The notes below the pieces were generated by a model that was not told the DNA's origin, did no database searches, and was given only the letters and a program-made list of their open reading frames with translations. From CAZMRW01 sp964568805 (lineage in GTDB: Bacteria; Pseudomonadota; Gammaproteobacteria; Methylococcales; Methylomonadaceae): a stretch of DNA of 16,588 nt. How positions within the stretch are numbered: position 1 is the stretch's first letter; every line of letters starts with the position of its first letter. The position numbers and the translations under genes were made by a program. Positions 8,421 through 15,169 of the stretch are shown here, one piece after another. Location of the stretch: positions 1 through 16,588 of the forward strand of contig CAZMRW010000092.1 in assembly GCA_964568805.1 (NCBI GenBank). Reading direction: 5' to 3'.

Positions 8421-9530
8421 CTAATATTCCTGAACACGTCTTATTGCCGCTATCGGTTTGGCAATCCGGGCCTTGATGTTTTTTTCATCGCCGTTGCGTA
8501 GAATGTCCAGACTGACTAAATCGCCTACCTGCATTAAAGCAATCCGATTGTGCAGCTTTGTTGCAGAGTCCACTACCTGACCATTGACGGCAATGACCAC
8601 ATCACCTCTTTGCAGGCCCGCCTTCTCAGCCGCCGATCCCGGGATTACCCCGGCGATTACGGCGCCGTTCTGCTCTTTAATATTGAAGGCGCTGGCCAAT
8701 GCCGGCGTCAGATCCTGTATTTGAATACCCAGTTGGCCCCTCTGAATATTGCCGAACTGGATAATCTGGTTAACGACCTGGCTGGCAAGATTGATCGGTA
8801 TGGCAAAGCCGATACCGACATTGCCGCCGCTGGGTCCGACGATGGCCGTATTAATGCCGATCAGTTCACCCTGGAGATTGACTAAAGCGCCGCCTGAATT
8901 TCCGGGGTTGATGGAGGCATCGGTTTGGATAAAGTCTTCATACCCTTCGATACCCAGGCTGCTGCGACCTAAAGCGCTGACAATTCCTGACGTGACTGTC
9001 TGGCCCAGACCGAAGGGACTGCCTATGGCGACGACAAAATCGCCCACTTGCAATAAATCGGAATTTCCTTTGGGCAGTTCAACCAGGTTGCCGTTTTTAA
9101 TCTGGATCAATGCAATATCGGTATTCTGATCGCCGCCAACCAGTTTCGCGTCAATATTTTGACCGTTCTGTAATGTGACGGTGATCTTGTCGGCTTTATT
9201 GATCACATGATAATTGGTAATGATGTATCCTTTACTGGCGTCAATGACGACGCCTGAACCCAGACTCTGCTGTTCCCGCTCCATCGGCATATTATTGGGA
9301 ATGTCAAAAAACTGACGGAAAAACGGATCTCTGAATAAGGGATTTTCTTCAAAGCTGATACGTGTCGTCGTGGAGATATTGACGACCCCGGGAACGACTC
9401 TTTTTAACATTTCAGGCAGCGGGTTATTGACCATCGGTACGACCGCCTCTGCATTGACGGGCAAAAATCCCGTTGCAAGTGCCGTTACCAAAGTCATCAC
9501 CTCAGTAAATCTGCTTATTATTGTTTTCAT
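8421..9530 (-). CDS. HtrA/Deg-family periplasmic serine protease with one PDZ domain
   Basis: A 369-residue trypsin-like protease that degrades or refolds damaged envelope proteins. The signal peptide covers residues 1-28 (likely cut after VNAEA). The catalytic triad is H108 (NYHVI), D138 (NTDIAL) and S212 (GNSGG). A single PDZ domain spans about 265-358 (QLGIQIQDL to LDILRNG). DegP and DegQ usually have two PDZ domains and about 450 residues, while DegS has one but is membrane-anchored. This protein is DegS-sized yet its N-terminus looks cleavable, so the subtype is left open. GGAG lies 5 bases before ATG 9530. It starts 82 bp after the stop of an hsp20 gene on the same strand and may share its transcript. 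The stretch FEENPLFRDPFFRQFF (60-75) corresponds to the short LA-loop region of the Deg family. Confidence 0.93.
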   Translation of the reverse strand: MKTIISRFTEVMTLVTALATGFLPVNAEAVVPMVNNPLPEMLKRVVPGVVNISTTTRISFEENPLFRDPFFRQFFDIPNNMPMEREQQSLGSGVVIDASKGYIITNYHVINKADKITVTLQNGQNIDAKLVGGDQNTDIALIQIKNGNLVELPKGNSDLLQVGDFVVAIGSPFGLGQTVTSGIVSALGRSSLGIEGYEDFIQTDASINPGNSGGALVNLQGELIGINTAIVGPSGGNVGIGFAIPINLASQVVNQIIQFGNIQRGQLGIQIQDLTPALASAFNIKEQNGAVIAGVIPGSAAEKAGLQRGDVVIAVNGQVVDSATKLHNRIALMQVGDLVSLDILRNGDEKNIKARIAKPIAAIRRVQEY

Positions 9531-9612
9531 AGTCGCTCCATAATAAATTACCAGAGATCCCGTATTGTTCTGATGAATGCCGGAAAAGTTACGATAAAAG
9601 AAGAAACAGGAA

Positions 9613-10095
9613 CTACTTGATTTCGATGCTTTTGCGTTTGCTTTTTTCCGTTTTTGGAATCGTCACTTTTAATATGCCGTCTTTGAACGAGGCTTTTGCG
9701 TTGTCATTATCGACATTGTCAGGCAGGGATATAACGCGCTGAAATTCTCCCCGTGTTATTTCACGGCGGAAATACTTGCCTTCTTCCTTCTTTTCCTCTC
9801 TGGTCGTGGCGCGAATGCTGATTGACTGATTATTGATCGATACCTCCAAATCCTCCTTCTTGACGCCGGGCAAGGCAGCCTGCACTTCTATTTCATTTTT
9901 GTGGTCGATAATATCCACCCTTGGAAAGGCTTGCTCCAGCCTCGAAGGGAAATTCTCGTCAAACAGACGCGGCCATCTGCGCGAAAGAAAATCATCAAAA
10001 AGATGATCAAATTCGTCAAATGAAACCAGACCGCCGGTTGATGATGCCGGCTTCAATTCTGTGTTTTTTTTAGTCTCTTTGTCATTGGCAGCCAT
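9613..10095 (-). CDS. Hsp20 small heat-shock chaperone (third of three)
   Basis: A 160-residue small heat-shock protein that holds unfolding proteins for refolding. The alpha-crystallin domain covers about residues 58-150, with ALPGV (74-78), EFQRVISLP (117-125) and FKDGILKVTIPK (137-148). The C-terminal I-x-I anchor is IEI at 157-159, just before the last lysine. The N-terminal arm is rich in lysine and aspartate, with FDDFLSRRWPRLF. I start it at ATG 10095 because GGAG precedes that codon by 6 bases; an in-frame ATG at 10107 has no ribosome site and would add only four residues. It resembles the archaeal/class-A type more than its two neighbours do. The protease gene follows after 82 bp. 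Confidence 0.92.
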   Translation of the reverse strand: MAANDKETKKNTELKPASSTGGLVSFDEFDHLFDDFLSRRWPRLFDENFPSRLEQAFPRVDIIDHKNEIEVQAALPGVKKEDLEVSINNQSISIRATTREEKKEEGKYFRREITRGEFQRVISLPDNVDNDNAKASFKDGILKVTIPKTEKSKRKSIEIK

Positions 10096-10240
10096 AACGT
10101 TCTCCATAAATTGAAAAGTTGATTATCACTCTTAAGGCCCATCAAGTTGGCGCCTTTATTCTCTGTCTTGCCAAACCATTGCAAACATCCTATCGACAAT
10201 ACAGAATGGTTTTTGTGCCTGGCCAAGCAATATATAGATA

Positions 10241-10432
10241 TTAAAATCCTAATTCCTTTTCCGCCTCGAGCCAGTCATCAAGTTCACAACCCTGTAAAAA
10301 TCCTCTTTTTTCTGCCTTGTAATAGGCAAGTTCGGCAATCATGCTCTCCCTATCGGGAAAAAGATGGATATTGCCGGTATCTTCTGCATTTTCAGTCACT
10401 TCATTTTCCTTATTGTTTTCAATTGCAGTCAT
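10241..10432 (-). CDS. Small DUF2934-type protein
   Basis: A 63-residue acidic cytoplasmic protein. The C-terminal half, IAELAYYKAEKRGFLQG followed by CELDDWLEAEKEL, matches the DUF2934 pattern (an aromatic helix, a glycine turn, then a D-W-L-x-A-E helix). The family's function is unknown; members are often found near stress genes. Start at ATG 10432 is supported by GAGGAG 6 bases upstream; a TTG two codons earlier overlaps the spacer and is less likely. It lies between two hsp20 genes on the same strand, with gaps of 274 bp before and 145 bp after, so it probably has its own promoter. Confidence 0.75.
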   Translation of the reverse strand: MTAIENNKENEVTENAEDTGNIHLFPDRESMIAELAYYKAEKRGFLQGCELDDWLEAEKELGF

Positions 10433-10706
10433 TTTCAACTCCTCAGGTTAAATGAATTAAACCTTATCGAAAAACACAAGGGCTGATTCATCGAGATGAT
10501 TAAATCAGAAAAAACGACTAAAAAACATCAGTATAAATACTTACTCAGCCGCTACCGGAAAGTTTCATTACCCTCTGCCGACGATCAATAAGCGAAAACT
10601 CCGCCTAAAATCCCAAGCGGTTGGGACGGGATTTCACATCCCGTCACCGTAAGTCAGTCGATTCTACGATTAAACCGACGCTCTTTGATCGCTGCAGCAT
10701 CAAGGA
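10433..10706. other. Gap between hsp20 and the DUF2934 gene
   Basis: 274 bp without a gene. It holds the hairpins at 10612-10645 that probably end the two-gene hsp20 transcript, and presumably the promoter of the DUF2934 gene. I could not pick a convincing -35/-10 pair. Confidence 0.4.
10612..10645 (-). terminator. Double hairpin after the hsp20 pair
   Basis: Two adjoining stems lie downstream of the second hsp20 gene: GACGGGAT/ATCCCGTC (10625-10632 and 10638-10645, 5-base loop, perfect 8 bp) and CCCAA/TTGGG (10612-10616 and 10621-10625). On the minus strand the last stem is followed by ATTTT. This is a reasonable terminator or 3' stabilising structure for the hsp20 pair, 62 bases beyond the stop codon. 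Confidence 0.6.
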
Positions 10707-11087
10707 TTATGCGACATTAATCTGAATCTTGCGCGGCTGGGCATGTTCCGCCTTCGGAATACGCAGCTTAAGCACGCCTTGCTTGAATTCAGCGGAAATC
10801 TTTTCGGTATCCAGTTCCTTACTCAATGTGAAAACCCGTCTATAGCGCGGCAAATTGACCTCCGCGTGAGTGGCATCCATATTTTCAGGCACAGCAAGAC
10901 TCATCTCTCCTTCAATGGTGAGCGTATTAGCTTCCACTTGCATATTGAGATTTTCTTTGGTTAAACCCGGCAAATCGGCATACAGGGTGATGCCGGCGCT
11001 ATCCTCGATAACATCGACCGGCGGCGCCATGACAACGTCATTTTGTCCGGATCGGGTTTCTTTAGTGACTGCGGTATTTTCATTCAT
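10707..11087 (-). CDS. Hsp20 small heat-shock chaperone (second of three)
   Basis: A 126-residue small heat-shock protein. The alpha-crystallin domain covers about residues 22-112: PPVDVIEDSAGITLYADLPG opens it and FKQGVLKLRIPK closes it. The C-terminal I-x-I motif is IQI (121-123). The N-terminal arm is short (about 20 residues, polar). Start at ATG 11087 is chosen because GGGAG lies 8 bases upstream; the frame is open 39 codons further, but that part overlaps the preceding hsp20 gene and is not chaperone-like. It follows the first hsp20 gene by 16 bp, so the two are almost certainly one operon. The paired layout suggests two subunits that may form mixed oligomers, which is known for some bacteria and is inference here. 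Confidence 0.93.
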   Translation of the reverse strand: MNENTAVTKETRSGQNDVVMAPPVDVIEDSAGITLYADLPGLTKENLNMQVEANTLTIEGEMSLAVPENMDATHAEVNLPRYRRVFTLSKELDTEKISAEFKQGVLKLRIPKAEHAQPRKIQINVA

Positions 11088-11103
11088 CGTTATTACTCCC
11101 TGA

Positions 11104-11541
11104 TTATTCAATAGTAATGCGGCGAGGACTGGCTGATTGCAGACGTTTGATATTAACGTGCAAAACACCATCCCGGTAGGCGGCTGAAACACCTTCAGGA
11201 TCAATGTCGTCCGGCAAACTCACTACACGGCGAAAAGAACCTGCGAAACGTTCATTGATGTGCACCGTCGCTTTTTCATCCGACGCGGGAAGATCACTTT
11301 TCCGCTCGCCGGCAATGCTAAGGGTCGATTGTTCCAGTTGGATTTGTATGGTTTCCGGATCCAGGCCCGGAGCGAAAGCATAAACTTCTACCGAGGTTGG
11401 CGTGCCCCCTACATTAAGGGCCGGGAAACCGCCGCGACCAATACCGCGAATGCTGGGATTCAATTCGAAAGCTTGCTGCATTGCCCGCTGCAAGCGATCC
11501 ATTTCGGTAAAAATATCATGGGGAAACAGCGATCTATACAT
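11104..11541 (-). CDS. Hsp20 small heat-shock chaperone (first of three)
   Basis: A 145-residue small heat-shock protein that leads the hsp20 pair. The N-terminal arm (MYRSLFPHDIFTEMDRLQRA) is followed by the alpha-crystallin domain from about residue 48 (TSVEVYAFAPGL), with RFAGSFRRVVSLP (98-110) and YRDGVLHVNIKR (122-133). It ends in the I-x-I motif ITI (142-144). Start at ATG 11541 is chosen because GGAGG lies 8 bases upstream; an ATG five codons earlier (11556) overlaps that ribosome site. A sigma-32-like promoter is at 11608-11635, about 65 bp before the start, so heat-shock control is likely. Confidence 0.93.
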   Translation of the reverse strand: MYRSLFPHDIFTEMDRLQRAMQQAFELNPSIRGIGRGGFPALNVGGTPTSVEVYAFAPGLDPETIQIQLEQSTLSIAGERKSDLPASDEKATVHINERFAGSFRRVVSLPDDIDPEGVSAAYRDGVLHVNIKRLQSASPRRITIE

Positions 11542-11598
11542 GAATAAATCCTCCATAAAAATTAATAGTTTGAAACGAACGACGCAGTTGCGGCATTC

Positions 11599-11635
11599 TT
11601 GAAATTTATATAGGGATATTGGAAGGAAATTTCAA
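11599..11635 (-). promoter_or_regulatory. Sigma-32-like heat-shock promoter inside a perfect inverted repeat
   Basis: On the minus strand TTGAAA (11635-11630) is followed after 14 bases by CCCTATAT (11615-11608), close to the sigma-32 consensus CTTGAAA / CCCCATnT. The predicted RNA start near 11601 is about 60 bases before the first hsp20 start codon. The promoter is also bracketed by a perfect 9-bp inverted repeat, TTGAAATTT (11599-11607) and AAATTTCAA (11627-11635). One arm overlaps the -35 box and the other the likely transcription start, an arrangement that would suit a repressor operator. Confidence 0.7.
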
Positions 11636-11814
11636 TATGCCAACTTTTAGGGAAAAAGAGTACAGAACCTTGTCGATAGTTCCCCATATCCCCACTTTAA
11701 GTTAAATAAAACCGCATAAACCTGTGTTTTACTAAAAATCGAATGCGGTATGCCATGGCATCACCACTGGCAAGGCAGAGTTCCCGGAAAAACGCCGATA
11801 TTCCCTGGCAAATC

Positions 11815-11880
11815 ATGAGTTTTTATGAAAAATTCGAGCAGGTCGTTGTCATCGCCTTGAGCGCCGTCAATGCTTTTTGA
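11815..11880 (+). pseudogene. Possible remnant of the start of a small membrane protein gene
   Basis: A 21-codon frame begins MSFYEKFEQVVVIALS and stops at 11880. An aromatic/charged start followed by a hydrophobic run is typical of the N-terminus of short membrane proteins, and it vaguely recalls PsiE-type phosphate-starvation proteins. No membrane protein continues in any frame after the stop, and there is no good ribosome site. It is best read as a decayed 5' end, with low certainty. Confidence 0.3.
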
Positions 11881-11962
11881 ATTTTTTAACGGCTTTGTGC
11901 CGCTACTGCCAAAATCACAACTCAATCTGTTTGGGCCGCTCGAAAATTGCCGTGATACTTCC

Positions 11963-13573
11963 CTATTGCAAAGCGTCAATCGCCAACCGCCCGATTTCGG
12001 TATGATGCAGTATTTTCGCAAAACGCTGCGTGTATTCTTCCGGCCCGTTAACAAAAACGAAGACCGGCGTACTGGTATGCGTTCCGGTCGCCCAGACTGC
12101 ATGCTGCCTCGCAGCGACAGCCTGCGCCAACAAGTTCTCGCGATTTTCCTTTTGATAGACAAAAAATGCGCCGTTGACATCCATTTTAGGCACCGTTTTT
12201 TCGCCCAAAGACACATGCCCGGCCCTGAAATAGGGATTTTTTTCCGTCGCCAGAATCCTTTTTGCCTGTGCTTCGGTAATTTTGAATTCCGTATTCCGGT
12301 TGACCAGTTCCGTCAGTTTTGACGGCGTTTGCTGATCTGGCCTCAGCGCATCATACTGCCTGAAAATATCGTGATAACTCAGTTTCTGGGCAAAAAGTCG
12401 GTCCAGTACGTCCGGATTGCCGAAATTAAAGTTGGGCCGGAATAATGTGCCTTTAGCAAAAGCGGTACCCGGCAAGCGGCGAGGCTCGGGAATATTCTCT
12501 GCCGAATAGCTGAAGCCGAAGCCTCCCGTTTCATGATCGGCGGTGACAATGATCAGCGTGTCCTGCCGATTGGCCGCCCAGTCCAGCACATAATTCAAGG
12601 TATCGTTGAATCTCAGCATCTCATGTAACAAGAGCCCTGTATCATTGTGATGCGAAGCCCAATCGATCTGGCCGGCTTCAATCATCAGGAAAAATCCCTG
12701 TCGATTGCCTTCAAGAATTTTCAACGCTTGCGCTGACATTTCCGTTAAAGTCGGTTCCACATGCTTGTCATCCTGTCGAAGCTGCGTTTCAACAATGCCA
12801 TTGGACATGGCGGAACCGGCAAACAATCCTAGCGTTTTGCCTTTAGCCTGCGGCAACCCCGCCTTATTAAAAACCAGGCTGTAGCCTTTTTGTTTTGCGT
12901 CATCCAGTAGGTTCTTCCGGTCTTGACGTAACGACTTGATCTCGAAACTGTTGTCGGTCAATTCGACTAATTCCCGGTGAATCGTCGACCCGGCATCGTT
13001 GGCCTGTTCCGGAATCCAGTAACTCAAGCCGCCGGACAACATGACATCGGCGCCCGACGCCAGCAAATCCTCCGGTATGCTGTTTTCCTGGCTTCGGTGC
13101 GTCTGATGCGCAGCAAAGGCGGCAGGCGTGGCATGGGTGATTCGGGTATCGGAAACCAGGCCGGTCGATTTTCCCAGACGCCTGGCAATTTCAATGATGT
13201 TTTCCTGACGGTTGCCGCCTTTGTCCAGGCCCAGGATTTCAGCTCGGGTAAATACACCGGTTGCCAATTGCGTGGCTGATGCCGCCGAATCCGTGACCAG
13301 CGTATCGGCAGTATGGGTTAGTGAAAGCCCCAGCAGACCATGTTCCAGCAATCGGTCCAGAGCCGTCTTGCGATCGGCAATGACGCTATGGGGCGCCTGC
13401 CTGGCATAAGACAGCAATAAACCGACCTGCTGCGGCCCCATGCCGTCACCGATGATCATGATGACGTTTTTGACCCTGGTATCTGTGGGTTTGGCATTGT
13501 CTACCGTGGCGCAGCTCAACAGCAGAACGATTGAGAGCAAGAAGACTCGTTTAGTCCATAATGGCATTTTCAT
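11963..13573 (-). CDS. Alkaline phosphatase, predicted lipoprotein
   Basis: A 536-residue member of the PhoA-type alkaline phosphatase family, releasing phosphate from phosphomonoesters in the cell envelope. The start at ATG 13573 is chosen because MKMPLWTKRVFLLSIVLLLSC is a lipoprotein signal with lipobox LLSC and C21 as the lipidated residue; a GTG at 13621 would add 16 residues that spoil the signal. Catalytic serine is S96 (TDSAAS). Metal ligands are present: D43 (GDGMG), D142 (SDTRITHATP), E299 and D304 (IEAGQIDWASHHND) with H308, D346 and H347 (TADHETGG), and the C-terminal GTHTSTPV histidine. Lipid anchoring is unusual compared with soluble E. coli PhoA. No Pho-box repeat is visible upstream, so phosphate control is not shown by the sequence. 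No partner gene is adjacent. Confidence 0.93.
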   Translation of the reverse strand: MKMPLWTKRVFLLSIVLLLSCATVDNAKPTDTRVKNVIMIIGDGMGPQQVGLLLSYARQAPHSVIADRKTALDRLLEHGLLGLSLTHTADTLVTDSAASATQLATGVFTRAEILGLDKGGNRQENIIEIARRLGKSTGLVSDTRITHATPAAFAAHQTHRSQENSIPEDLLASGADVMLSGGLSYWIPEQANDAGSTIHRELVELTDNSFEIKSLRQDRKNLLDDAKQKGYSLVFNKAGLPQAKGKTLGLFAGSAMSNGIVETQLRQDDKHVEPTLTEMSAQALKILEGNRQGFFLMIEAGQIDWASHHNDTGLLLHEMLRFNDTLNYVLDWAANRQDTLIIVTADHETGGFGFSYSAENIPEPRRLPGTAFAKGTLFRPNFNFGNPDVLDRLFAQKLSYHDIFRQYDALRPDQQTPSKLTELVNRNTEFKITEAQAKRILATEKNPYFRAGHVSLGEKTVPKMDVNGAFFVYQKENRENLLAQAVAARQHAVWATGTHTSTPVFVFVNGPEEYTQRFAKILHHTEIGRLAIDALQ

Positions 13574-13863
13574 AATGCGATGAGTATAGTCAAAAATGTT
13601 TACAATCCGGTGACACAGCACCCGCGAATAAAAAATAAGTCAACGGACTTAGCGTGGCACAGACGCCGGCGAACCTGATGTTCAGATAGGAATTATTTTT
13701 ATGCCGTCGGACAATGGAGATCAGCGGGCTTTAAATCTTTCTTGTCAGCTGAATATCAAGAAAAGGAGGTACCGCAGGGATATTGAAATAATGGCCATTA
13801 TGCCATGGATTATTGGGTAGAGACGCGATTTCCCGCGCCTCTACCCTGCGGAATCAAACGGAT
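13574..13863. other. Gap between the alkaline phosphatase and cytochrome peroxidase genes
   Basis: 290 bp. It contains a perfect 14-bp palindrome ATAATGGCCATTAT (13788-13801) and the longer hairpin at 13815-13846. A 39-codon plus-strand frame (13701-13820, starts MPSDNGDQRALN) has only a distant AGGA upstream and resembles nothing I know, so it is not called as a gene. The alkaline phosphatase promoter should lie near 13600-13680. Confidence 0.4.
13815..13846 (-). repeat. Long hairpin, REP-like, after the peroxidase gene
   Basis: Outer arms GGGTAGAG (13815-13822) and CTCTACCC (13839-13846) and inner arms CGCG/CGCG (13824-13827 and 13834-13837) pair around a 6-base loop, with one A-C mismatch between the two stems. 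It starts 18 bases after the peroxidase stop codon, so it could end that transcript, though no T-run follows. The GTAGAGACGCG-type palindrome resembles interspersed repeats found in several bacterial genomes; only one copy is seen here. Confidence 0.6.
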
Positions 13864-14871
13864 TTAATTAACAGTCCGTCCCGGCGTTCCTGGCAACGCC
13901 GGCATTGTTTGTTTAGGGAACTCGCCTGTCAGCGCATTGAGGAACGCCTCGATATCGGCGATTTCTTCTTTACTGAGGTCTTTGTTCAATTGCAGTTTGG
14001 CCATGATTTTGATCGCCTGATCCAGGGTTTTAACCGAACCGTTGTGGAAATATGGCGCCGTCAATGCAACATTGCGTAAGGTGGGTACTTTGAACAGATG
14101 TTCGTCGGCTGCTTTTTTGGTAACCTCGGCTACCCCTTTATCCTTCATGAAATGGTACTGCGCTTCAAAATAGCCGTTATCGATTACCGGGAATTTTTGG
14201 AACGAGCCGCCGCCATTAAATGCAGGGCCGCTATGACATCCGGTACAGCCTACTTCCACCGCTTTATTCAGGCCGCGGATCTGCTGCTCGGTCAGTGCCG
14301 ATTGATCGCCGGCCGCATATTTGTCATAGGGGCTATTAGGCGTAATCAACGTCCGCTCATAGGCGGCGATGGCTTTGGTCGCATTGTCTTTCGAAATGGA
14401 ATCTTCGCGGCCAAATGCCTGAGCAAATGCCTGATTATAACCGTCAATTGACTTTAAGCGGGCGACAACGTCGTCCCAGCTTTTCATGCCCATTTCGATC
14501 GGATTGGTCACCGGACCCGCGGCCTGTTCTTCCAGACTTGCTGCCCGGCCATCCCAGAACTGCACCTGATTAAAGGCGGCATTCCATACAGTCGGCGCGC
14601 TACGTCCGCCGGTTTGACCGTTTACCCCCATCGAATTAGGGCGGTTATCTTCGCCGCCCAGCATCGTATTATGGCAGGAAGAGCAGGATACCGTACCTGT
14701 GGAAGACAAACGGGGGTCGTGATACAACATTTTGCCCAGCTCCACTTTGGCCTCCGTTGTCGGATTATCGGCGGGAGCCGGAGCTTCCGTCGGTAATGTG
14801 TCCAGCGCCGAAGCCACTGAAACAGAACCCGCTAATGTCAACGCTGTCACCAGCGAACGAATTTTAAACAT
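13864..14871 (-). CDS. Di-heme cytochrome c peroxidase, periplasmic
   Basis: A 335-residue bacterial di-heme peroxidase that reduces hydrogen peroxide using electrons from periplasmic cytochromes. The signal peptide covers residues 1-22 (likely cut after VASA). The two heme motifs are CSSCH (63-67) and CTGCH (209-213). FWDGRA (105-110), PIEMGM (124-129, with the conserved glutamate) and VPTLRNVALTAPYFHNGS (262-279) are family signatures. Start at ATG 14871 is supported by GGAGG 5 bases upstream; a TTG four codons earlier overlaps that site. The gene appears single. The MITE-like element at 14933-15041 ends 62 bp upstream of the start codon, where its promoter should be, so expression may be affected. 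MauG-type enzymes share this fold, but no partner maturation genes are nearby. Confidence 0.94.
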   Translation of the reverse strand: MFKIRSLVTALTLAGSVSVASALDTLPTEAPAPADNPTTEAKVELGKMLYHDPRLSSTGTVSCSSCHNTMLGGEDNRPNSMGVNGQTGGRSAPTVWNAAFNQVQFWDGRAASLEEQAAGPVTNPIEMGMKSWDDVVARLKSIDGYNQAFAQAFGREDSISKDNATKAIAAYERTLITPNSPYDKYAAGDQSALTEQQIRGLNKAVEVGCTGCHSGPAFNGGGSFQKFPVIDNGYFEAQYHFMKDKGVAEVTKKAADEHLFKVPTLRNVALTAPYFHNGSVKTLDQAIKIMAKLQLNKDLSKEEIADIEAFLNALTGEFPKQTMPALPGTPGRTVN

Positions 14872-14928
14872 ACTAGCCTCCAAAATATTAATTATTATTA
14901 TCGATCGTTCAATGCGGCGGAAATCAAT

Positions 14929-15045
14929 TTAAGGAAGCTCTGAACCAATTGATTCATTTAAGGTTTGACTCGACAAACCCATTCTGAATCAATAAGTTAC
15001 AGACCGTCCTGAGCTTGTCGAAGAACTTACTCAGAGGTTCCTTAA
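14929..15045. mobile_element. MITE-like element with IS5-type ends and TTAA duplication
   Basis: A 109-bp element (14933-15041) has terminal inverted repeats GGAAGCTCTGA and TCAGAGGTTCC (10 of 11 pair) and is flanked by TTAA on both sides (14929-14932 and 15042-15045). TTAA fits the 4-bp YTAR target duplication of IS5-group transposons, and the ends recall that family. Inside is a nested structure: ATTGATTCA (14948-14956) with TGAATCAAT (14985-14993), enclosing GGTTTG/CAAACC (14962-14967 and 14974-14979). There is no transposase, so movement would need a helper in trans. One-copy evidence only. Confidence 0.65.
15004..15023. repeat. Common interspersed motif inside the MITE-like element
   Basis: CCGTCCTGAGCTTGTCGAAG, which on the other strand reads CTTCGACAAGCTCAGGACGG, is a sequence seen repeatedly in many proteobacterial genomes, usually as half of a hairpin. 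Only this copy is in the window and its partner arm is not obvious. It may have been captured by the element or be part of it. Confidence 0.45.
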
Positions 15046-15142
15046 CGCCTGCACCTCCTAATGCAACAGCACCTTTACGGCTAAATCCGATCCTATTAAA
15101 ATGCATTATTCATGTCCTGATAACCGTGATCAATCGGATTGG

Positions 15143-15169
15143 AGCGCTTCAGCACGCGTGCCAAGCGCT
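15143..15169. repeat. Two-level GC-rich palindrome
   Basis: AGCGCTT (15143-15149) and AAGCGCT (15163-15169) flank the perfect 10-bp palindrome GCACGCGTGC (15152-15161), giving a nearly symmetric 27-bp structure. It could be a binding site for a dimeric regulator or an RNA hairpin. Nothing around it shows which. Confidence 0.5.

Larger units (their letters stand above)
11542..11962. other. Gap between hsp20 and the alkaline phosphatase gene
   Basis: 421 bp with no intact gene. It holds the heat-shock promoter (11599-11635), a loose inverted repeat ACCGCAT/ATGCGGT (11711-11717 and 11743-11749), the 10-bp palindrome TGCCATGGCA (11751-11760) and a possible gene remnant on the plus strand (11815-11880). 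No terminator for the alkaline phosphatase gene is obvious. Confidence 0.5.

Noticed and set aside
11088..11204. N-terminal extension of the second hsp20 gene
   Set aside because: The extra 39 residues overlap the preceding hsp20 gene and are not conserved chaperone sequence; ATG 11087 has a good ribosome site.
11761..12216. 151-codon minus-strand frame overlapping the phosphatase 3' end
   Set aside because: It overlaps the catalytically complete phosphatase in another frame and shows no domain.
13574..13680. Pho box upstream of the alkaline phosphatase gene
   Set aside because: Only a partial CTGTGTCAC is present and the second half of the direct repeat is missing.
13701..13820. 39-codon plus-strand frame with an internal AGGAGG
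   Set aside because: Weak ribosome site, no recognisable features, and it runs into the REP-like hairpin.
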